Shown: positions 54,387 through 63,928, numbered from the stretch's first letter. The stretch is DNA of 64,000 bases from Methylobacterium sp. E-005 (GCF_022829725.1 NZ_JAKSYG010000171.1:62001-126000); one strand, 5' to 3'. Translations and numbers: made by a program. Notes: generated by a model from the letters alone, not told the origin.

Positions 54387-55271
54387 TCACCCCAGGAACG
54401 CCGCCAACTCCGAAAAGACCTCGTCCGGCCGTTCCTCCTGAAGGGTGTGGCCGCACTCGAGCGCCCGGCCGGACACGTCGGTCGCCTTCTCGCGCCACGT
54501 CTCCAGCACGTCGTAGGTCTGGCCGACCGTGCCCTTCGCGCCCCAGAGTGCGAGCAGCGGCGCCGTGACCCGGGCATCGGCATCGGCGGCATCGTGCTCC
54601 AGGTCGATCCCGGCCGCGGCCCGGTAATCCTCGCAGATCGCGTGGCGGCAGGCGGGGTCGGAATAGCAGCGCAGGTACTCGGCGAAGAGTTTTGGCGGCG
54701 TCGAGCCGGGGGTCTTGGACTGGCCCTCGACATGGTGGCGCAGGAAATACTCCGGATCGGCGCCGATCAGCGTCTCCGGCAGGGGATGGGGCTGGATGAA
54801 GAAGAACCACCAGAAGTAGCGGGTGGCGAAGGCCTTGTCGGTGCGGGCGTACATGGTCGCGGTCGGCGCGATGTCGAACAGGGCGATCCGCTCCACGGCT
54901 TGGGCATGGTCCAGGGCGAGGCGGTGGGCGACGCGCCCGCCCCGGTCGTGGCCGACCACGGCGAACCGTTCGTGGCCGAGAGCCCGCATCACCGCCACGG
55001 CGTCGGCCGCCATGGCGCGCTTCGAATAGGCGACGTGGCGCTCGCCGCCCGGGGGTTTGTCCGAATCGCCGTAGCCGCGCAGGTCCATGGCGACGACGGT
55101 GCGGGTCTCCGCGAGCCGCGGGGCGACGTGGAGCCACGTCGACAGGGTCTGCGGGTGGCCGTGCAGGAGCAGCACCGGCGGCCCGGAGCCGGCCGAGCGG
55201 GCGTGGATCGTCACCCCGGGGGCGGTCTCGATCCGGTCTCGCGCGAAGCCCGGCAGGAAGTCGCTGGCCAT
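54387..55271 (-). CDS. Alpha/beta-hydrolase, haloacetate dehalogenase-like
   Basis: Cytoplasmic hydrolase of 294 residues. GSGPPVLLLHGHPQTLSTW and FAVVGHDRGGRVAHRLALDH match fluoroacetate dehalogenases, with nucleophile Asp and the two Arg of HDRGGR; LFDIAPTATMY supplies the second Asp and ECGHTLQEERPDEV the base His. Where those enzymes have a W-H-W halide pocket it reads YFWWFFF, so the halide-binding His is lost. It may be a dehalogenase for larger halides or an epoxide/ester hydrolase. Start chosen at MASDFLPGF. Divergent from recG. Confidence 0.82.
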   Translation of the reverse strand: MASDFLPGFARDRIETAPGVTIHARSAGSGPPVLLLHGHPQTLSTWLHVAPRLAETRTVVAMDLRGYGDSDKPPGGERHVAYSKRAMAADAVAVMRALGHERFAVVGHDRGGRVAHRLALDHAQAVERIALFDIAPTATMYARTDKAFATRYFWWFFFIQPHPLPETLIGADPEYFLRHHVEGQSKTPGSTPPKLFAEYLRCYSDPACRHAICEDYRAAAGIDLEHDAADADARVTAPLLALWGAKGTVGQTYDVLETWREKATDVSGRALECGHTLQEERPDEVFSELAAFLG

Positions 55272-55357
55272 GGATATCGGTCTCCATCCTGCCGCACTGG
55301 CGCGCCGGGATGCACCGGATGATAAGGCGCCTCCGGCACCATGTCCGCCGAACCGCC

Positions 55358-57574
55358 ATGACAGATGCACGCGCGACTCAGGACCCGACCGTGACAGACC
55401 CCGACGCCGCCGAGGCGCCGGAGGAGGCGGTCGCGCGCGCCGAAGCGGCCACGCTCCGTCCGAGCCTCCTCGATCCGCTGTTCGCCCCGGCCCGGTCGCT
55501 GCCGGGGATCGGCCCGAAGATGGCGCCGATGATCGAGAAGCTCCTCGGCACCCCGGAGCGCGAGGCCCGGGTGGTGGACCTGCTGTTCCACCTCCCGCAA
55601 GGGGGCGTGGCGCGCAAGCTCATGGGCTCGGTCGGCGAGGCGCCGACCGGCGAGCCGGTGACCCTCGGCGTCACCGTGGTGGAGCACCGCCCGGCCCAGA
55701 TCGGGTCCGGCAAGCGCCCGCACCGGGTTGTGGTGGAGGATGCCTCCGGCCACGACATCACGCTCGTGTTCTTCGGCATGCCCCGCCCCCGGGTGGAGAA
55801 GATGCTGCCGCTCGGGGCGCACCGCTACATCACCGGCCGGATCGACCTCTGGGACGGCACCCGCCAGATGGTCCACCCGTCCCGGATCGTGGACGAGGCG
55901 GGCTTGGCCGAACTGCCCGCCGTCGAGCCGGTCTACGGCGCCACCGAGGGGCTGACCTCCCGGGCGATCAACAAGCTCGCCGTCTCGGCCCTGGATCGTC
56001 TGCCGGTCCTGCCGGAATGGCAGGATGCGGCATGGCTGGAGAAGAACCGCCTGCCCGCCTTCGCGGACGCGCTGCGCCTGGAGCACCGCCCCGAGGAGGC
56101 GCCGCCGAAGGCCGAGGATCCGCTCCAGCCGCCCCCCGCGACGCCGTCCCGGAAGCGGCTCGCCTATGACGAGCTCCTCGCCTCGCAACTGGCGCTGGCC
56201 CTCCTGCGCGCCCGCCAGCGGCGCAAGGCCGGCCGGGTCAATGCCGGCGACGGGACCTTGAGCGCCCGGATCGAAGCCGCCCTCCCCTTCGCGCTGACCG
56301 GCGCGCAGGCCCGGGCGGTGGCGGAGATCCGCGCCGACCTCGCGGCGCCGCGCCGGATGCTGCGCCTGCTCCAGGGCGATGTCGGCTCGGGCAAGACCGC
56401 GGTGGCCTTGCTCGCCATGGCGTCGGCGGTGGAGGCCGGGCGTCAGGCGGCCCTGATGGCGCCGACCGAGATCCTGGCCCGGCAGCATTTCGAGCGGCTG
56501 AAGCCGCTCGTCGGAACTTTACGCCTGCGCCTGATGACCGGCCGGGACCGGGCCGCGGAGCGCAAGAGCACGCTCGCCGACCTCGCGGCGGGCGAGATCG
56601 ACATCCTGGTCGGCACCCACGCCCTGTTCCAGGAGGCGGTGACGTTCCGCGATCTCGGCCTCGCGGTGGTGGACGAGCAGCACCGGTTCGGCGTGCACCA
56701 GCGGCTGGCGCTCGGGGCCAAGGGCGAGGCGGTCGACTTCCTAGTCATGACTGCGACGCCGATCCCCCGCACCCTGGCGCTGACCTTCTTCGGCGACATG
56801 GATGTCTCGATCCTTGACGAGAAGCCCGCGGGCCGGCAGCCGATCCGGACGATCTCGCTGCCGACCGAACGGATCGACGAGGTGGTGGCCGGGCTGGCGC
56901 GGGCGATCGCCGGGGGCGAGCGGGTCTACTGGATCTGCCCTTTGGTCGAGGAATCCGAGTTCATCGACCTCGCGGCCGCCGCCGAGCGGTTCGACGACCT
57001 GAAACAGCATTTTGGCGCGGCGGTCGGGCTGATCCACGGCAAGATGCCGGGGCCTGAGAAGGACGCCGCCATGGCGCGCTTCGCCGCCGGTGAGACCAAG
57101 CTCCTCGTCTCGACAACCGTGGTGGAGGTCGGGGTCGACGTGCCCGAGGCCACCATCATGGTGATCGAGCACGCGGAGCGGTTCGGGCTGGCACAATTGC
57201 ACCAGCTCCGGGGCCGGGTCGGGCGCGGCTCCAAGGCTTCGTCCTGCCTGCTGCTCTACCGGGGGCCCCTCGGGCAGGTGTCGCGGGCGCGGCTGGAGAT
57301 GATGCGGGCGAGCGAGGACGGGTTCCGCATCGCCGAGGCCGATCTGAAGCTGCGCGGCGAGGGCGAGGTGCTGGGCACGCGGCAGTCCGGGCTGGCGGCG
57401 TTCCGGCTCGCCCGGCTGGAGAGCGATGGCGCCCTGCTGGAGGCCGCCCGGGACGACGCCCGGATGATCGTCGAGCGCGACCCCGGCCTGAAGAGCCCCC
57501 GCGGGCAGGCTCTGCGGGTGCTGCTCTACCTGTTCGAGCGGGAGGCGGCGATCCGGCTGATCGGCGCTGGCTGA
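55358..57574 (+). CDS. recG: ATP-dependent DNA helicase RecG
   Basis: Branch-migration helicase of 738 residues. The N-terminal wedge domain includes PARSLPGIGPKMAPMIEKLL; the motor has Walker A LLQGDVGSGKTAVALLAM, PTEILARQHFERLKPL, the DEQH box AVVDEQHRFGVHQRL, TATPIPRTLALTFFGDMD and motif VI QLHQLRGRVGRGSKASSCLL. The C-terminal EADLKLRGEGEVLGTRQSGL is typical of RecG. ATG at 55358 chosen among several; the N-terminal 35 residues are acidic and variable. Confidence 0.96.
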   Translation: MTDARATQDPTVTDPDAAEAPEEAVARAEAATLRPSLLDPLFAPARSLPGIGPKMAPMIEKLLGTPEREARVVDLLFHLPQGGVARKLMGSVGEAPTGEPVTLGVTVVEHRPAQIGSGKRPHRVVVEDASGHDITLVFFGMPRPRVEKMLPLGAHRYITGRIDLWDGTRQMVHPSRIVDEAGLAELPAVEPVYGATEGLTSRAINKLAVSALDRLPVLPEWQDAAWLEKNRLPAFADALRLEHRPEEAPPKAEDPLQPPPATPSRKRLAYDELLASQLALALLRARQRRKAGRVNAGDGTLSARIEAALPFALTGAQARAVAEIRADLAAPRRMLRLLQGDVGSGKTAVALLAMASAVEAGRQAALMAPTEILARQHFERLKPLVGTLRLRLMTGRDRAAERKSTLADLAAGEIDILVGTHALFQEAVTFRDLGLAVVDEQHRFGVHQRLALGAKGEAVDFLVMTATPIPRTLALTFFGDMDVSILDEKPAGRQPIRTISLPTERIDEVVAGLARAIAGGERVYWICPLVEESEFIDLAAAAERFDDLKQHFGAAVGLIHGKMPGPEKDAAMARFAAGETKLLVSTTVVEVGVDVPEATIMVIEHAERFGLAQLHQLRGRVGRGSKASSCLLLYRGPLGQVSRARLEMMRASEDGFRIAEADLKLRGEGEVLGTRQSGLAAFRLARLESDGALLEAARDDARMIVERDPGLKSPRGQALRVLLYLFEREAAIRLIGAG

Positions 57575-57848
57575 ACGAATCCGTTCAGGAAAGCCCCGCG
57601 TTCCGGAACGGAGCGGCACCGAAGGTGCAGATCCGCACTTTGATGCGGCAATGTCACATCTGCTTCGGAAGATCGTGACTTATCAAGTCCTTAGACGCGC
57701 GGCACGAAAGCTTGACCCGGCGCGGCATAGCCTGCGGTCAGCCCTGGACAAGGGCCGTGACCTTGCATCAGCCACAATCGTCCCTTAACTGTAGATGAAC
57801 GAATGGCCCGGTAAGCCGGGACATCACGGACGAATCTGGAGGACGAAC

Positions 57849-58172
57849 ATGTCGAACGGACTGTTCCAGAACCTGCCGGGCTCCAACGAGATGGCCGGTC
57901 TCTATGCCCTGCCGACGGAGCCGTGGCTGCTGCCGATCTCGGATCGCGCCGTCGAGGCCGCGGGCAAATCGGCCGAGGAGCTTCAGGCCGCGGTACGGCG
58001 GGCTGCACGCCCGTTCTGGGTGGCTGCCAACGGGCTCTGCGTTGCCCTTGGCCTCGCTCTGGTCATGCAGTGCGCCACCGGCTGGATGCCGACGGCACCC
58101 CGCAGCGCCGTGACGGTGGCGCAGGCGACCCCGCCGACCATCGCTCCGCAGACGGCGTCGCTGCAGCGCTAA
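57849..58172 (+). CDS. Small single-pass membrane protein of unknown function
   Basis: Protein of 107 residues. A soluble N-terminal half (with WLLPISDRAVEAAGKSAEEL) is followed by one membrane helix (WVAANGLCVALGLALVMQC, about 57-75) and a short Thr/Pro-rich tail. A strong GGAGGA ribosome site precedes the ATG, and a clear terminator follows the gene, so it is an independent unit. A possible promoter TTGCAT-16-TTAACT lies at 57763-57790. Function unknown. Confidence 0.72.
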   Translation: MSNGLFQNLPGSNEMAGLYALPTEPWLLPISDRAVEAAGKSAEELQAAVRRAARPFWVAANGLCVALGLALVMQCATGWMPTAPRSAVTVAQATPPTIAPQTASLQR

Positions 58173-58197
58173 GCCGCTTCACAGGACGGAAGTTCAG

Positions 58198-58227
58198 GGC
58201 CGGTCCTCCCCAGGGACCGGCCTTTTT
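58198..58227 (+). terminator. Rho-independent terminator
   Basis: GGCCGGTCC (58198-58206) pairs with GGACCGGCC (58214-58222) and is followed at once by TTTTT. It ends the transcript of the small membrane protein gene, 26 bases after the stop. Confidence 0.85.
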
Positions 58228-58327
58228 CGTGCCCGGTTGCCGCATCCCATGCGGGGATGCCCCAATCCATCCTGGCCTTGGCACGATCCGCGCTCCCGGC
58301 GCATCGTGACAGTCAAGGGAGAGGCCG

Positions 58328-59242
58328 ATGCGCGCGATGTTCGTGGATGCCAGCGAGACGCTGGCGGCGGTGGCACGCCGGCTGCTACGGCCGGACGACC
58401 CGCCCTTTGCGATCCACGCGGATCCCGCCATCACCCCGCAGGACCTGCCCGGCCTCCTGGCCGGGGCCGAGATTGCGGTGATCGACCACACCGCCCTCCC
58501 CCTCGACGTGGCCCGCGCCTGCGCCGGGCTGAAGCACGTGGTGTTCCTGGGCACCGGCGCGCGCAGCTACATGGACCCGGAGGCGCTTGCGGCCGAACTC
58601 GGCATCACGGTCCACACCATCAAGGGCTACGGCGACACGGCGGTGGCCGAATGCGCCTTCGCGCTGATGTGGGCGGCGGCCCGAGGCCTGGCCGAGATGG
58701 ACCGGGCGATGCGCGCCGGATCCTGGCTGCGCACCGAAGGGATGCAGCTCACCGGCAAGACCGTCGGCCTCGTCGGGTTCGGCGGGATCGCGGCCGAGAT
58801 GGCGCGGCTCTGCCGGGGTGTCGGCATGCGGGTGCTCGCCTGGAACCGCACGCCCAAGGTGCATCCCGATGTCGCCTTCGTGCCCCTGGAGCAGCTGCTC
58901 GCCGAGAGCGACGTGGTTTCGCTCCATCTGCTGCTGACCGACGCGACCCGGGGCTTCCTCTCGGCCGCCCGCATCGCCGCGATGAAGCCCGGCGCCCTCC
59001 TGATCAACACCGCCCGGGGCGCGGTCATCGACGAGGACGCCCTGGTGCAGGCCCTGCGCACGGGCCATATCGCACAGGCCGGGCTCGACGTGTTCACGGT
59101 CGAGCCCCTGCCGGCGGATCATCCGCTGGCCGGCCTGCCGAACGTCACCCTCTCGGCGCATTCCGCGTTCCGGACGCCCGAGGCCAGCGCCAACCTGATC
59201 GGCGCCGCCCTCGACCATTGCCGGCGGATCGCCGCCGGCTGA
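58328..59242 (+). CDS. D-2-hydroxyacid dehydrogenase (NAD-binding)
   Basis: Cytoplasmic NAD(P)-dependent enzyme of 304 residues. The nucleotide-binding motif is GLVGFGGIAAEMARLCRG, the catalytic Arg lies in LINTARGAVIDEDALV, the Glu in LDVFTVEPLPADHPLAG and the His in VTLSAHSAFRTPEA. This is the phosphoglycerate-dehydrogenase-like fold without regulatory domain. AGAGG precedes the ATG. Substrate (hydroxypyruvate, glyoxylate or another 2-oxoacid) is undetermined. Confidence 0.88.
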   Translation: MRAMFVDASETLAAVARRLLRPDDPPFAIHADPAITPQDLPGLLAGAEIAVIDHTALPLDVARACAGLKHVVFLGTGARSYMDPEALAAELGITVHTIKGYGDTAVAECAFALMWAAARGLAEMDRAMRAGSWLRTEGMQLTGKTVGLVGFGGIAAEMARLCRGVGMRVLAWNRTPKVHPDVAFVPLEQLLAESDVVSLHLLLTDATRGFLSAARIAAMKPGALLINTARGAVIDEDALVQALRTGHIAQAGLDVFTVEPLPADHPLAGLPNVTLSAHSAFRTPEASANLIGAALDHCRRIAAG

Positions 59243-59262
59243 GGGTGCTCCGGTCCCGGTTT

Positions 59263-59351
59263 CGAAAGGGCGCGCCCGTTCGCGGGTCCAGGGCAGAGCC
59301 CTGGTCGGGGCCCTGCCCCGACACCCCGCCAAAGGGCTTCGCGCCCTTTGG
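59263..59351 (+). repeat. Multi-hairpin intergenic element, copy E
   Basis: An imperfect CGAAAGGGC stem at the left, CCAGGGC/GCCCTGG (59288-59304), TCGGGGC/GCCCCGA (59305-59321) and CCAAAGGGC/GCCCTTTGG (59329-59351), in the same order as copy A. It fills the convergent gap after the dehydrogenase gene. Confidence 0.85.
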
Positions 59352-59370
59352 AAACCCGGACTTCAGGTGC

Positions 59371-59547
59371 TCAGTGCTCGGTGCCCGGCATGTTCGGTCG
59401 CGGCTCGCCGCCGTGGTGGTGGATCACGTTGGAACGCTCCGGGCTGCCCTTGGCGTTGGCGACCTGCTTCCGGGCCGCGGCGGCCAGGAACCAGATCCCG
59501 CCGAGCGTGCCGAAGGCGAGGATCATGAGCGGAAATCCCTGGCTCAT
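59371..59547 (-). CDS. 58-residue single-pass membrane protein
   Basis: Short gene with a strong ribosome site (GGAGGGCACCGCG before the ATG). The product begins MSQGFPLMILAFGTLGGIWF, a membrane helix through about residue 25, followed by a basic and polar tail with HHHGGEPRPNMPGTEH at the end. The His cluster could bind a metal or be structural. It lies 101 bases upstream of nothing on its own strand but directly after the MFS transporter gene, possibly in one transcript. Function unknown. Confidence 0.65.
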   Translation of the reverse strand: MSQGFPLMILAFGTLGGIWFLAAAARKQVANAKGSPERSNVIHHHGGEPRPNMPGTEH

Positions 59548-59648
59548 CGCGGTGCCCTCCTTGACGATGGCCCGCAGGCGCGCGGGTTTGCATCATCGTG
59601 CCGGCCTTACCGGCACGATGAACGATAACGCACGAACCCGCCGCGTGT

Positions 59649-60995
59649 TCAGACCGTCCGCGTAGCCTGCGGGACGACCCGCTGCGCCGTGTCCCGGCGC
59701 AGGGCGGTGAGCACCACGAACATCAGGCCGGCCCCCACCGCGAGGCAGATGGACAGGAACAGCATCGGCACGAGGTCGCTCTGCGTCTGATCGCGGATGA
59801 ACGGCACCGCGTTCTGCGCGATGAGGCCGCCGAGATTGCCCACCGAGTTGATCGCCGCGATTCCCGCCGCCGCCGTGGCGCCGCGCAGGAAGGTCCCGGG
59901 CATCGACCAGAAGACCGGCTGTGCCGAAAACGTCCCGGCCGCCGCCACGCACAGGCAGGCGAACTTCACGGCGTTGCCCGGCAGGATGACCGAGAGCGCG
60001 AGCCCCGTGGCGCCGACCAGAGCCGGTCCGACCACATGCCAGGTCAGCGCATTGCCCTGCGCGTTGGTGCGGGCGGCGTGGCGCGGCACCCACCACAGGG
60101 CGACGGCCGTGGCGGTCCAGGGGATGATGTTGAGCAGGCCGTTGGTCAGGTTCGAGACGCCGAACCCCTTGACCACCGTGGGCAGCCAGTAGCCGAGGCC
60201 GTAGGCGGCGAGCGGCAGGAACACATAGATGCCCGCCAGCATCAGCACGCGCCTGTCGAGGAGCGCCGCGAACGGGTTGCCGTGGTCGACATGGCCCCCG
60301 GCCTCGCTCTCGGCCTCGAGCGTCCGGCTGAGCCAGTCGCGCTGGGCCTGCGACAGCCAGCGGGCGGTCTCAGGGCCATCCGGCAGGACGGCCAGCACCA
60401 CGAAGGCCATCAGGATCGCCGGCACGCCGGTGGCCAGAAAGACCCATTGCCAGCCCGCCAGCCCCCAGACCCCGTCGAGGCCGAGCAGCGCGCCGCCGAC
60501 CGCCGCGCCGACCGCGTTGGCGATGGCGCTGGCGATCATGAACCCGCCGATCATCCGCGCCCGGTGGGTCTGCGGGAACCAGAGCGTGAGGGCGAACAGC
60601 ACCCCAGGGAAGAAGCCGGCCTCCGCGACGCCGAGCAGGAAGCGCAGCACGTAGAACATCGCGGCGTTCTGGGTGAAGCCGAGGAGCACCGTGACGAGGC
60701 CCCAGGTGATCATGATCCGCGCGAACCAGATCCGCGCCCCGACCCGCTCGAGGAACACGTTGGCCGGCACCTCGAACAGGAAGTAGCCGAGGAAGAACAG
60801 CGAGGCTCCGAGCCCGTAGGCGGTCTCGCTGAGCCCCAGGCTGCCGACCATCTCCAGCTTGGCGTAGGAGACGTTCTGCCGGTCGATATAGGCGATCAGG
60901 TAGAGCAGCCCGAGGAGCGGCATCAACCGCAGGGTCACCGTGCGGACGGTGCTCGCGGCGAGATCCGCCCCGGGCGGGGCTTGCGTGGACGGCAT
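59649..60995 (-). CDS. MFS transporter, anion:cation symporter (ACS) family
   Basis: Inner-membrane transporter of 448 residues with about twelve helices. MPLLGLLYLIAYIDRQNVSY at the first helix, FFLGYFLFEVPANVFLERVG and GVAEAGFFPGVLFALTLWFP are signatures of the ACS group (tartrate, phthalate, hydroxyphenylacetate and glucarate transporters). WLSQAQRDWLSRTLEAE is the usual central loop. The start is the ATG at 60995. Substrate is probably an organic acid. Confidence 0.9.
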   Translation of the reverse strand: MPSTQAPPGADLAASTVRTVTLRLMPLLGLLYLIAYIDRQNVSYAKLEMVGSLGLSETAYGLGASLFFLGYFLFEVPANVFLERVGARIWFARIMITWGLVTVLLGFTQNAAMFYVLRFLLGVAEAGFFPGVLFALTLWFPQTHRARMIGGFMIASAIANAVGAAVGGALLGLDGVWGLAGWQWVFLATGVPAILMAFVVLAVLPDGPETARWLSQAQRDWLSRTLEAESEAGGHVDHGNPFAALLDRRVLMLAGIYVFLPLAAYGLGYWLPTVVKGFGVSNLTNGLLNIIPWTATAVALWWVPRHAARTNAQGNALTWHVVGPALVGATGLALSVILPGNAVKFACLCVAAAGTFSAQPVFWSMPGTFLRGATAAAGIAAINSVGNLGGLIAQNAVPFIRDQTQSDLVPMLFLSICLAVGAGLMFVVLTALRRDTAQRVVPQATRTV

Positions 60996-61074
60996 TGGCG
61001 TTCCTCTGGGCGGTCGCGGCCCTTCGTGGCGAGGGCCGGCGAATACGCAGAGTAATCGCTGGCTCGTCCCGCGG

Positions 61075-62517
61075 CTACCGGGCGAGGGCCAGGAGGCGGT
61101 CGCAATCGACATGGGCCGCGATGTGGTGCGCGAGCCCGTCGAGGGCCGCCTCGACCCCGGCCTCGTAGCCGGTGGCCTCCGGGGCTGTCCCGAGGCGCAC
61201 GAGCCACGCGGCCCGCTGGGCGTCATCGGCGAACAGGCCGTGCACGTAGGTCCCGGCCACCAGGCCGTCCGCCGAGATCGCCCCGTCCAGGCGCCCATCC
61301 GCGAGGCGCAGGAGCGGCCGGGCGGCGTCGGGACCCTCGGTGGCGCCGATATGCATCTCGTAGCCGGAGAACGGCGCGCCGTCGGGCAGGCTCGTGCCGG
61401 TGACGGCGGCGAGGCGCTTCTCCGGCGTCATCACGGTTGCGACGTCGAGGAGCCCGAGGCCCGGCACCGTCCGCGGCGCCCCCTCGATCCCGTGCGGGTC
61501 GGCGAGGCTTTGGCCCAGCATCTGGTAGCCGCCGCACAGCCCGAGCACCCGGCCGCCCCGGCGGACATGGGCGCGCAGGTCGATGTCCCAGCCCGCCTGG
61601 CGAAACGCCTCCAGGTCGTCGATCGTGGTCTTGGAGCCCGGCAGCAGCACGAGGGCGGCCTCGGCGGGGATCGGCATGCCGGGCCGGACCAGCACCACCG
61701 ACACGCCCGGCTCCGCCCGCAGGGGGTCGAGATCGTCGAAATTGGCGATCCTTGGCAGCACCGGCACCGCCACCGTGACGGCCCCGGACCTGCGGGATTC
61801 CGAGCCCGCGAGCCCCAGCACGTCCTCCGCCGGCAGGCGGGCGGCGGCGGGGAAATGCGGCACGAGGCCCAGCGCCGCCCAGCCGGTCTTCCCGGCGATC
61901 AGCCGCATCCCGTCGGCGAACAGGCTCGGATCGCCCCGGAACCGGTTCACGATGAAGCCCACGATCATCGCGGCATCCTCGGGATCGATCACCGCCTTGG
62001 TGCCGACGAGGCTGGCGATCACCCCGCCCCGGTCGATATCGCCGAGCAGCACGACCGGCGTGTCGGTGGCCCGGGCGAAGCCCATATTGGCGATGTCGCC
62101 CGCGCGCAGGTTGACCTCGGAGGCCGAGCCCGCGCCCTCGACGAGGACCAGATCGGCCTCGTCCCCGAGGCGGGAAAAGCTCTCCAGGACGGCCGACATC
62201 AGCCGGGGTTTCCAGGCCTGGTAGTCGCGCGCCTTGACGGTGGCGACCATCCGGCCCTGCACCACCACCTGGGAACCGACCTCGCTCTGCGGCTTCAGCA
62301 GCACGGGGTTCATGTGGACGGAGGGCGCGACCCGGGCGGCCCGGGCCTGGAGCGCCTGGGCCCGGCCGATCTCGCCGCCATCCTGGGTGACGGCGGCGTT
62401 GTTCGACATGTTCTGCGGCTTGAACGGCCGGACCCGCAGACCCCGCTCCGTGAAAGCGCGCGCCAGCCCCGCCACGAGCAGCGACTTGCCGACATCAGAG
62501 CCGGTGCCCTGGATCAT
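61075..62517 (-). CDS. cobQ: Cobyric acid synthase
   Basis: Glutamine-dependent amidotransferase of 480 residues that amidates adenosyl-cobyrinate a,c-diamide at four carboxylates. The N-terminal synthetase has the P-loop [18 protein letters not shown] and [11 protein letters not shown]; the C-terminal class I glutaminase-like domain has the Cys in [16 protein letters not shown] and the His in [12 protein letters not shown] at 62517 gives the usual N-terminus; an earlier ATG would overlap cobO by 76 bases. Last gene of the cobP-cobO-cobQ run. Confidence 0.95.
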   Translation of the reverse strand: MIQGTGSDVGKSLLVAGLARAFTERGLRVRPFKPQNMSNNAAVTQDGGEIGRAQALQARAARVAPSVHMNPVLLKPQSEVGSQVVVQGRMVATVKARDYQAWKPRLMSAVLESFSRLGDEADLVLVEGAGSASEVNLRAGDIANMGFARATDTPVVLLGDIDRGGVIASLVGTKAVIDPEDAAMIVGFIVNRFRGDPSLFADGMRLIAGKTGWAALGLVPHFPAAARLPAEDVLGLAGSESRRSGAVTVAVPVLPRIANFDDLDPLRAEPGVSVVLVRPGMPIPAEAALVLLPGSKTTIDDLEAFRQAGWDIDLRAHVRRGGRVLGLCGGYQMLGQSLADPHGIEGAPRTVPGLGLLDVATVMTPEKRLAAVTGTSLPDGAPFSGYEMHIGATEGPDAARPLLRLADGRLDGAISADGLVAGTYVHGLFADDAQRAAWLVRLGTAPEATGYEAGVEAALDGLAHHIAAHVDCDRLLALAR

Positions 62518-62540
62518 CAGGACCTTGGTCCGCGGCGGAC

Positions 62541-63143
62541 TCAGAACTCGATCCCTTCCTGCGCCTTCACGCCGGCGGCGAAGTGGTGCTTCACGCTGCC
62601 CATCTCGGTGACGCAATCGGCGGCGTCGATCAGGGCCGGCTTGGCGTTGCGGCCGGTGACCACGACGTGCAGATCCGGCCGGCGCGCACGCAGGGCGTCC
62701 AGCACCGCGTCGAGGTCGAGGTAGTCGTAGCGCAGCGCGATGTTGAGCTCGTCGAGGACGAGGAGGCGGATCGTGGGATCGGCCATCAGCCCCGCGGCGA
62801 CGTCCCAGGCGTGGCGGCAGGCGGCGATGTCCCGGGCCTTGTCCTGCGTCTCCCAGGTGAAGCCCTCGCCGAGGGTGTGCCAGACGACCCGTTCGCCGAA
62901 GGCCGCCACGGCGTGGCGCTCGCCCGTATCCCAGCCGCCCTTGATGAACTGCACCATGCCGACCCGCCAGCCCCGGCCGAGCGCCCGCAGCATCAGCCCG
63001 AGCGCCGCCGTGCTCTTGCCCTTGCCGGGGCCGGTATGGACCATCAGCAGCCCCTTCTCGAGGGTCTTCTCCGCCACCTCGGCGTCCTGCACGGCCTTGC
63101 GCTTCTCCATCTTCGCGCGATGGCGGGCTTCGTCCTCGTTCAT
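62541..63143 (-). CDS. cobO: Cob(I)yrinic acid a,c-diamide adenosyltransferase
   Basis: CobA/CobO-type adenosyltransferase of 200 residues that attaches the adenosyl group from ATP to the corrin cobalt. P-loop [18 protein letters not shown] (about 33-50), [15 protein letters not shown] and [16 protein letters not shown] are family signatures; the end [16 protein letters not shown] is conserved. ATGA overlap with cobP upstream and 23 bases before cobQ. Confidence 0.96.
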   Translation of the reverse strand: MNEDEARHRAKMEKRKAVQDAEVAEKTLEKGLLMVHTGPGKGKSTAALGLMLRALGRGWRVGMVQFIKGGWDTGERHAVAAFGERVVWHTLGEGFTWETQDKARDIAACRHAWDVAAGLMADPTIRLLVLDELNIALRYDYLDLDAVLDALRARRPDLHVVVTGRNAKPALIDAADCVTEMGSVKHHFAAGVKAQEGIEF

Positions 63144-63667
63144 GCGGGGGCTCCGGGTTTCACGATGAGGGGCAGCCCCGCCACGGTGAGCACGACCCGG
63201 TCGGCCTCCGCCGCGAGGCGCTGGTGCAGGCGTCCGGCCGCGTCGCGGAACCGGCGGGCCAGCGCGTTGTCGGGCACGATCCCGAGCCCGACCTCGTTGC
63301 CGACCAGCACCAGCGGGCCCGGGGCACGGGCGCAGGCGGAAACGAGCCGCATTGTCGCGTCCTCCAGATCGGCCTCCGCCAGGATCAGGTTGGTGAGCCA
63401 GAGGGTGAGGCAATCGACCAGAACCGGCCCGTCGGCCTCCGCGATAGCCTCCGGCAGGGCGAGCGGCACGTCGCGGGTACGCCACGCCTCCGGCCGCCGC
63501 GCGCGATGCTGCGCGATGCGATCGACCATCTCGTCGTCGAAGGCCTGGGCGGTGGCGAGGTAGAGCCACGGCCCGGGACAGGCCTCGATCAACGCCTCCG
63601 CGTAGGCGCTCTTGCCGGAGCGCGCCCCGCCGAGGACGAGGGTCATGCGAGGGGGCGGTTGCGGCAT
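63140..63667 (-). CDS. cobP: Adenosylcobinamide kinase / guanylyltransferase
   Basis: Bifunctional CobP/CobU enzyme of 175 residues that phosphorylates adenosylcobinamide and forms the GDP adduct for nucleotide-loop assembly. [20 protein letters not shown] is the P-loop, [20 protein letters not shown] carries the guanylylated-His region and [14 protein letters not shown] the Walker B part. ATG at 63667 is used; an ATG at 63646 is possible. First gene of the cobalamin unit; no cobalamin riboswitch is recognisable in the 106 bases before the tRNA gene. Confidence 0.94.
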   Translation of the reverse strand: MPQPPPRMTLVLGGARSGKSAYAEALIEACPGPWLYLATAQAFDDEMVDRIAQHRARRPEAWRTRDVPLALPEAIAEADGPVLVDCLTLWLTNLILAEADLEDATMRLVSACARAPGPLVLVGNEVGLGIVPDNALARRFRDAAGRLHQRLAAEADRVVLTVAGLPLIVKPGAPA

Positions 63668-63727
63668 GTCCCTCCATCGCGCCAACCCGGCTTCCGGTCA
63701 AACCCGGACGATGTGGCGCTTCGGCGG

Positions 63728-63756
63728 TTGCCGGACGCCCCCGGTCCGACTATAGA
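63728..63756 (+). promoter_or_regulatory. Promoter of the tRNA-Glu gene
   Basis: TTGCCG (63728-63733) and TATAGA (63751-63756) with a 17-base spacer, placed 17 bases before the mature tRNA. Position and spacing fit a strong sigma-70-type promoter. Confidence 0.6.
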
Positions 63757-63773
63757 ACCCCGGCCTAGCCAGA

Positions 63774-63849
63774 GCGCCCTTCGTCTAGCGGTCCAGGACG
63801 TCGCCCTTTCACGGCGAAAACACGGGTTCGATTCCCGTAGGGCGCGCCA
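63774..63849 (+). tRNA. tRNA-Glu (anticodon UUC)
   Basis: Full cloverleaf of 76 bases. The acceptor stem GCGCCCT pairs with AGGGCGC, the anticodon arm is TCGCC-CTTTCAC-GGCGA with TTC in the loop, the T-arm reads CACGGGTTCGATTCCCGT, and GCCA with encoded CCA ends the molecule. Confidence 0.95.
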
Positions 63850-63928
63850 ACAAAATCAGGCACTTAGCTGCCATGATAGCGATTTCGGCGCGTTTCGTTG
63901 TCGAAATCGTTGCAGGCGGATCGGCGCG

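Noticed and set aside
61223..61537. Minus-strand frame inside cobQ
   Set aside because: Shadow of the cobQ glutaminase domain in another frame.
63668..63773. Cobalamin riboswitch before cobP
   Set aside because: Only 106 bases, containing a tRNA promoter; no B12-box-like sequence is visible.
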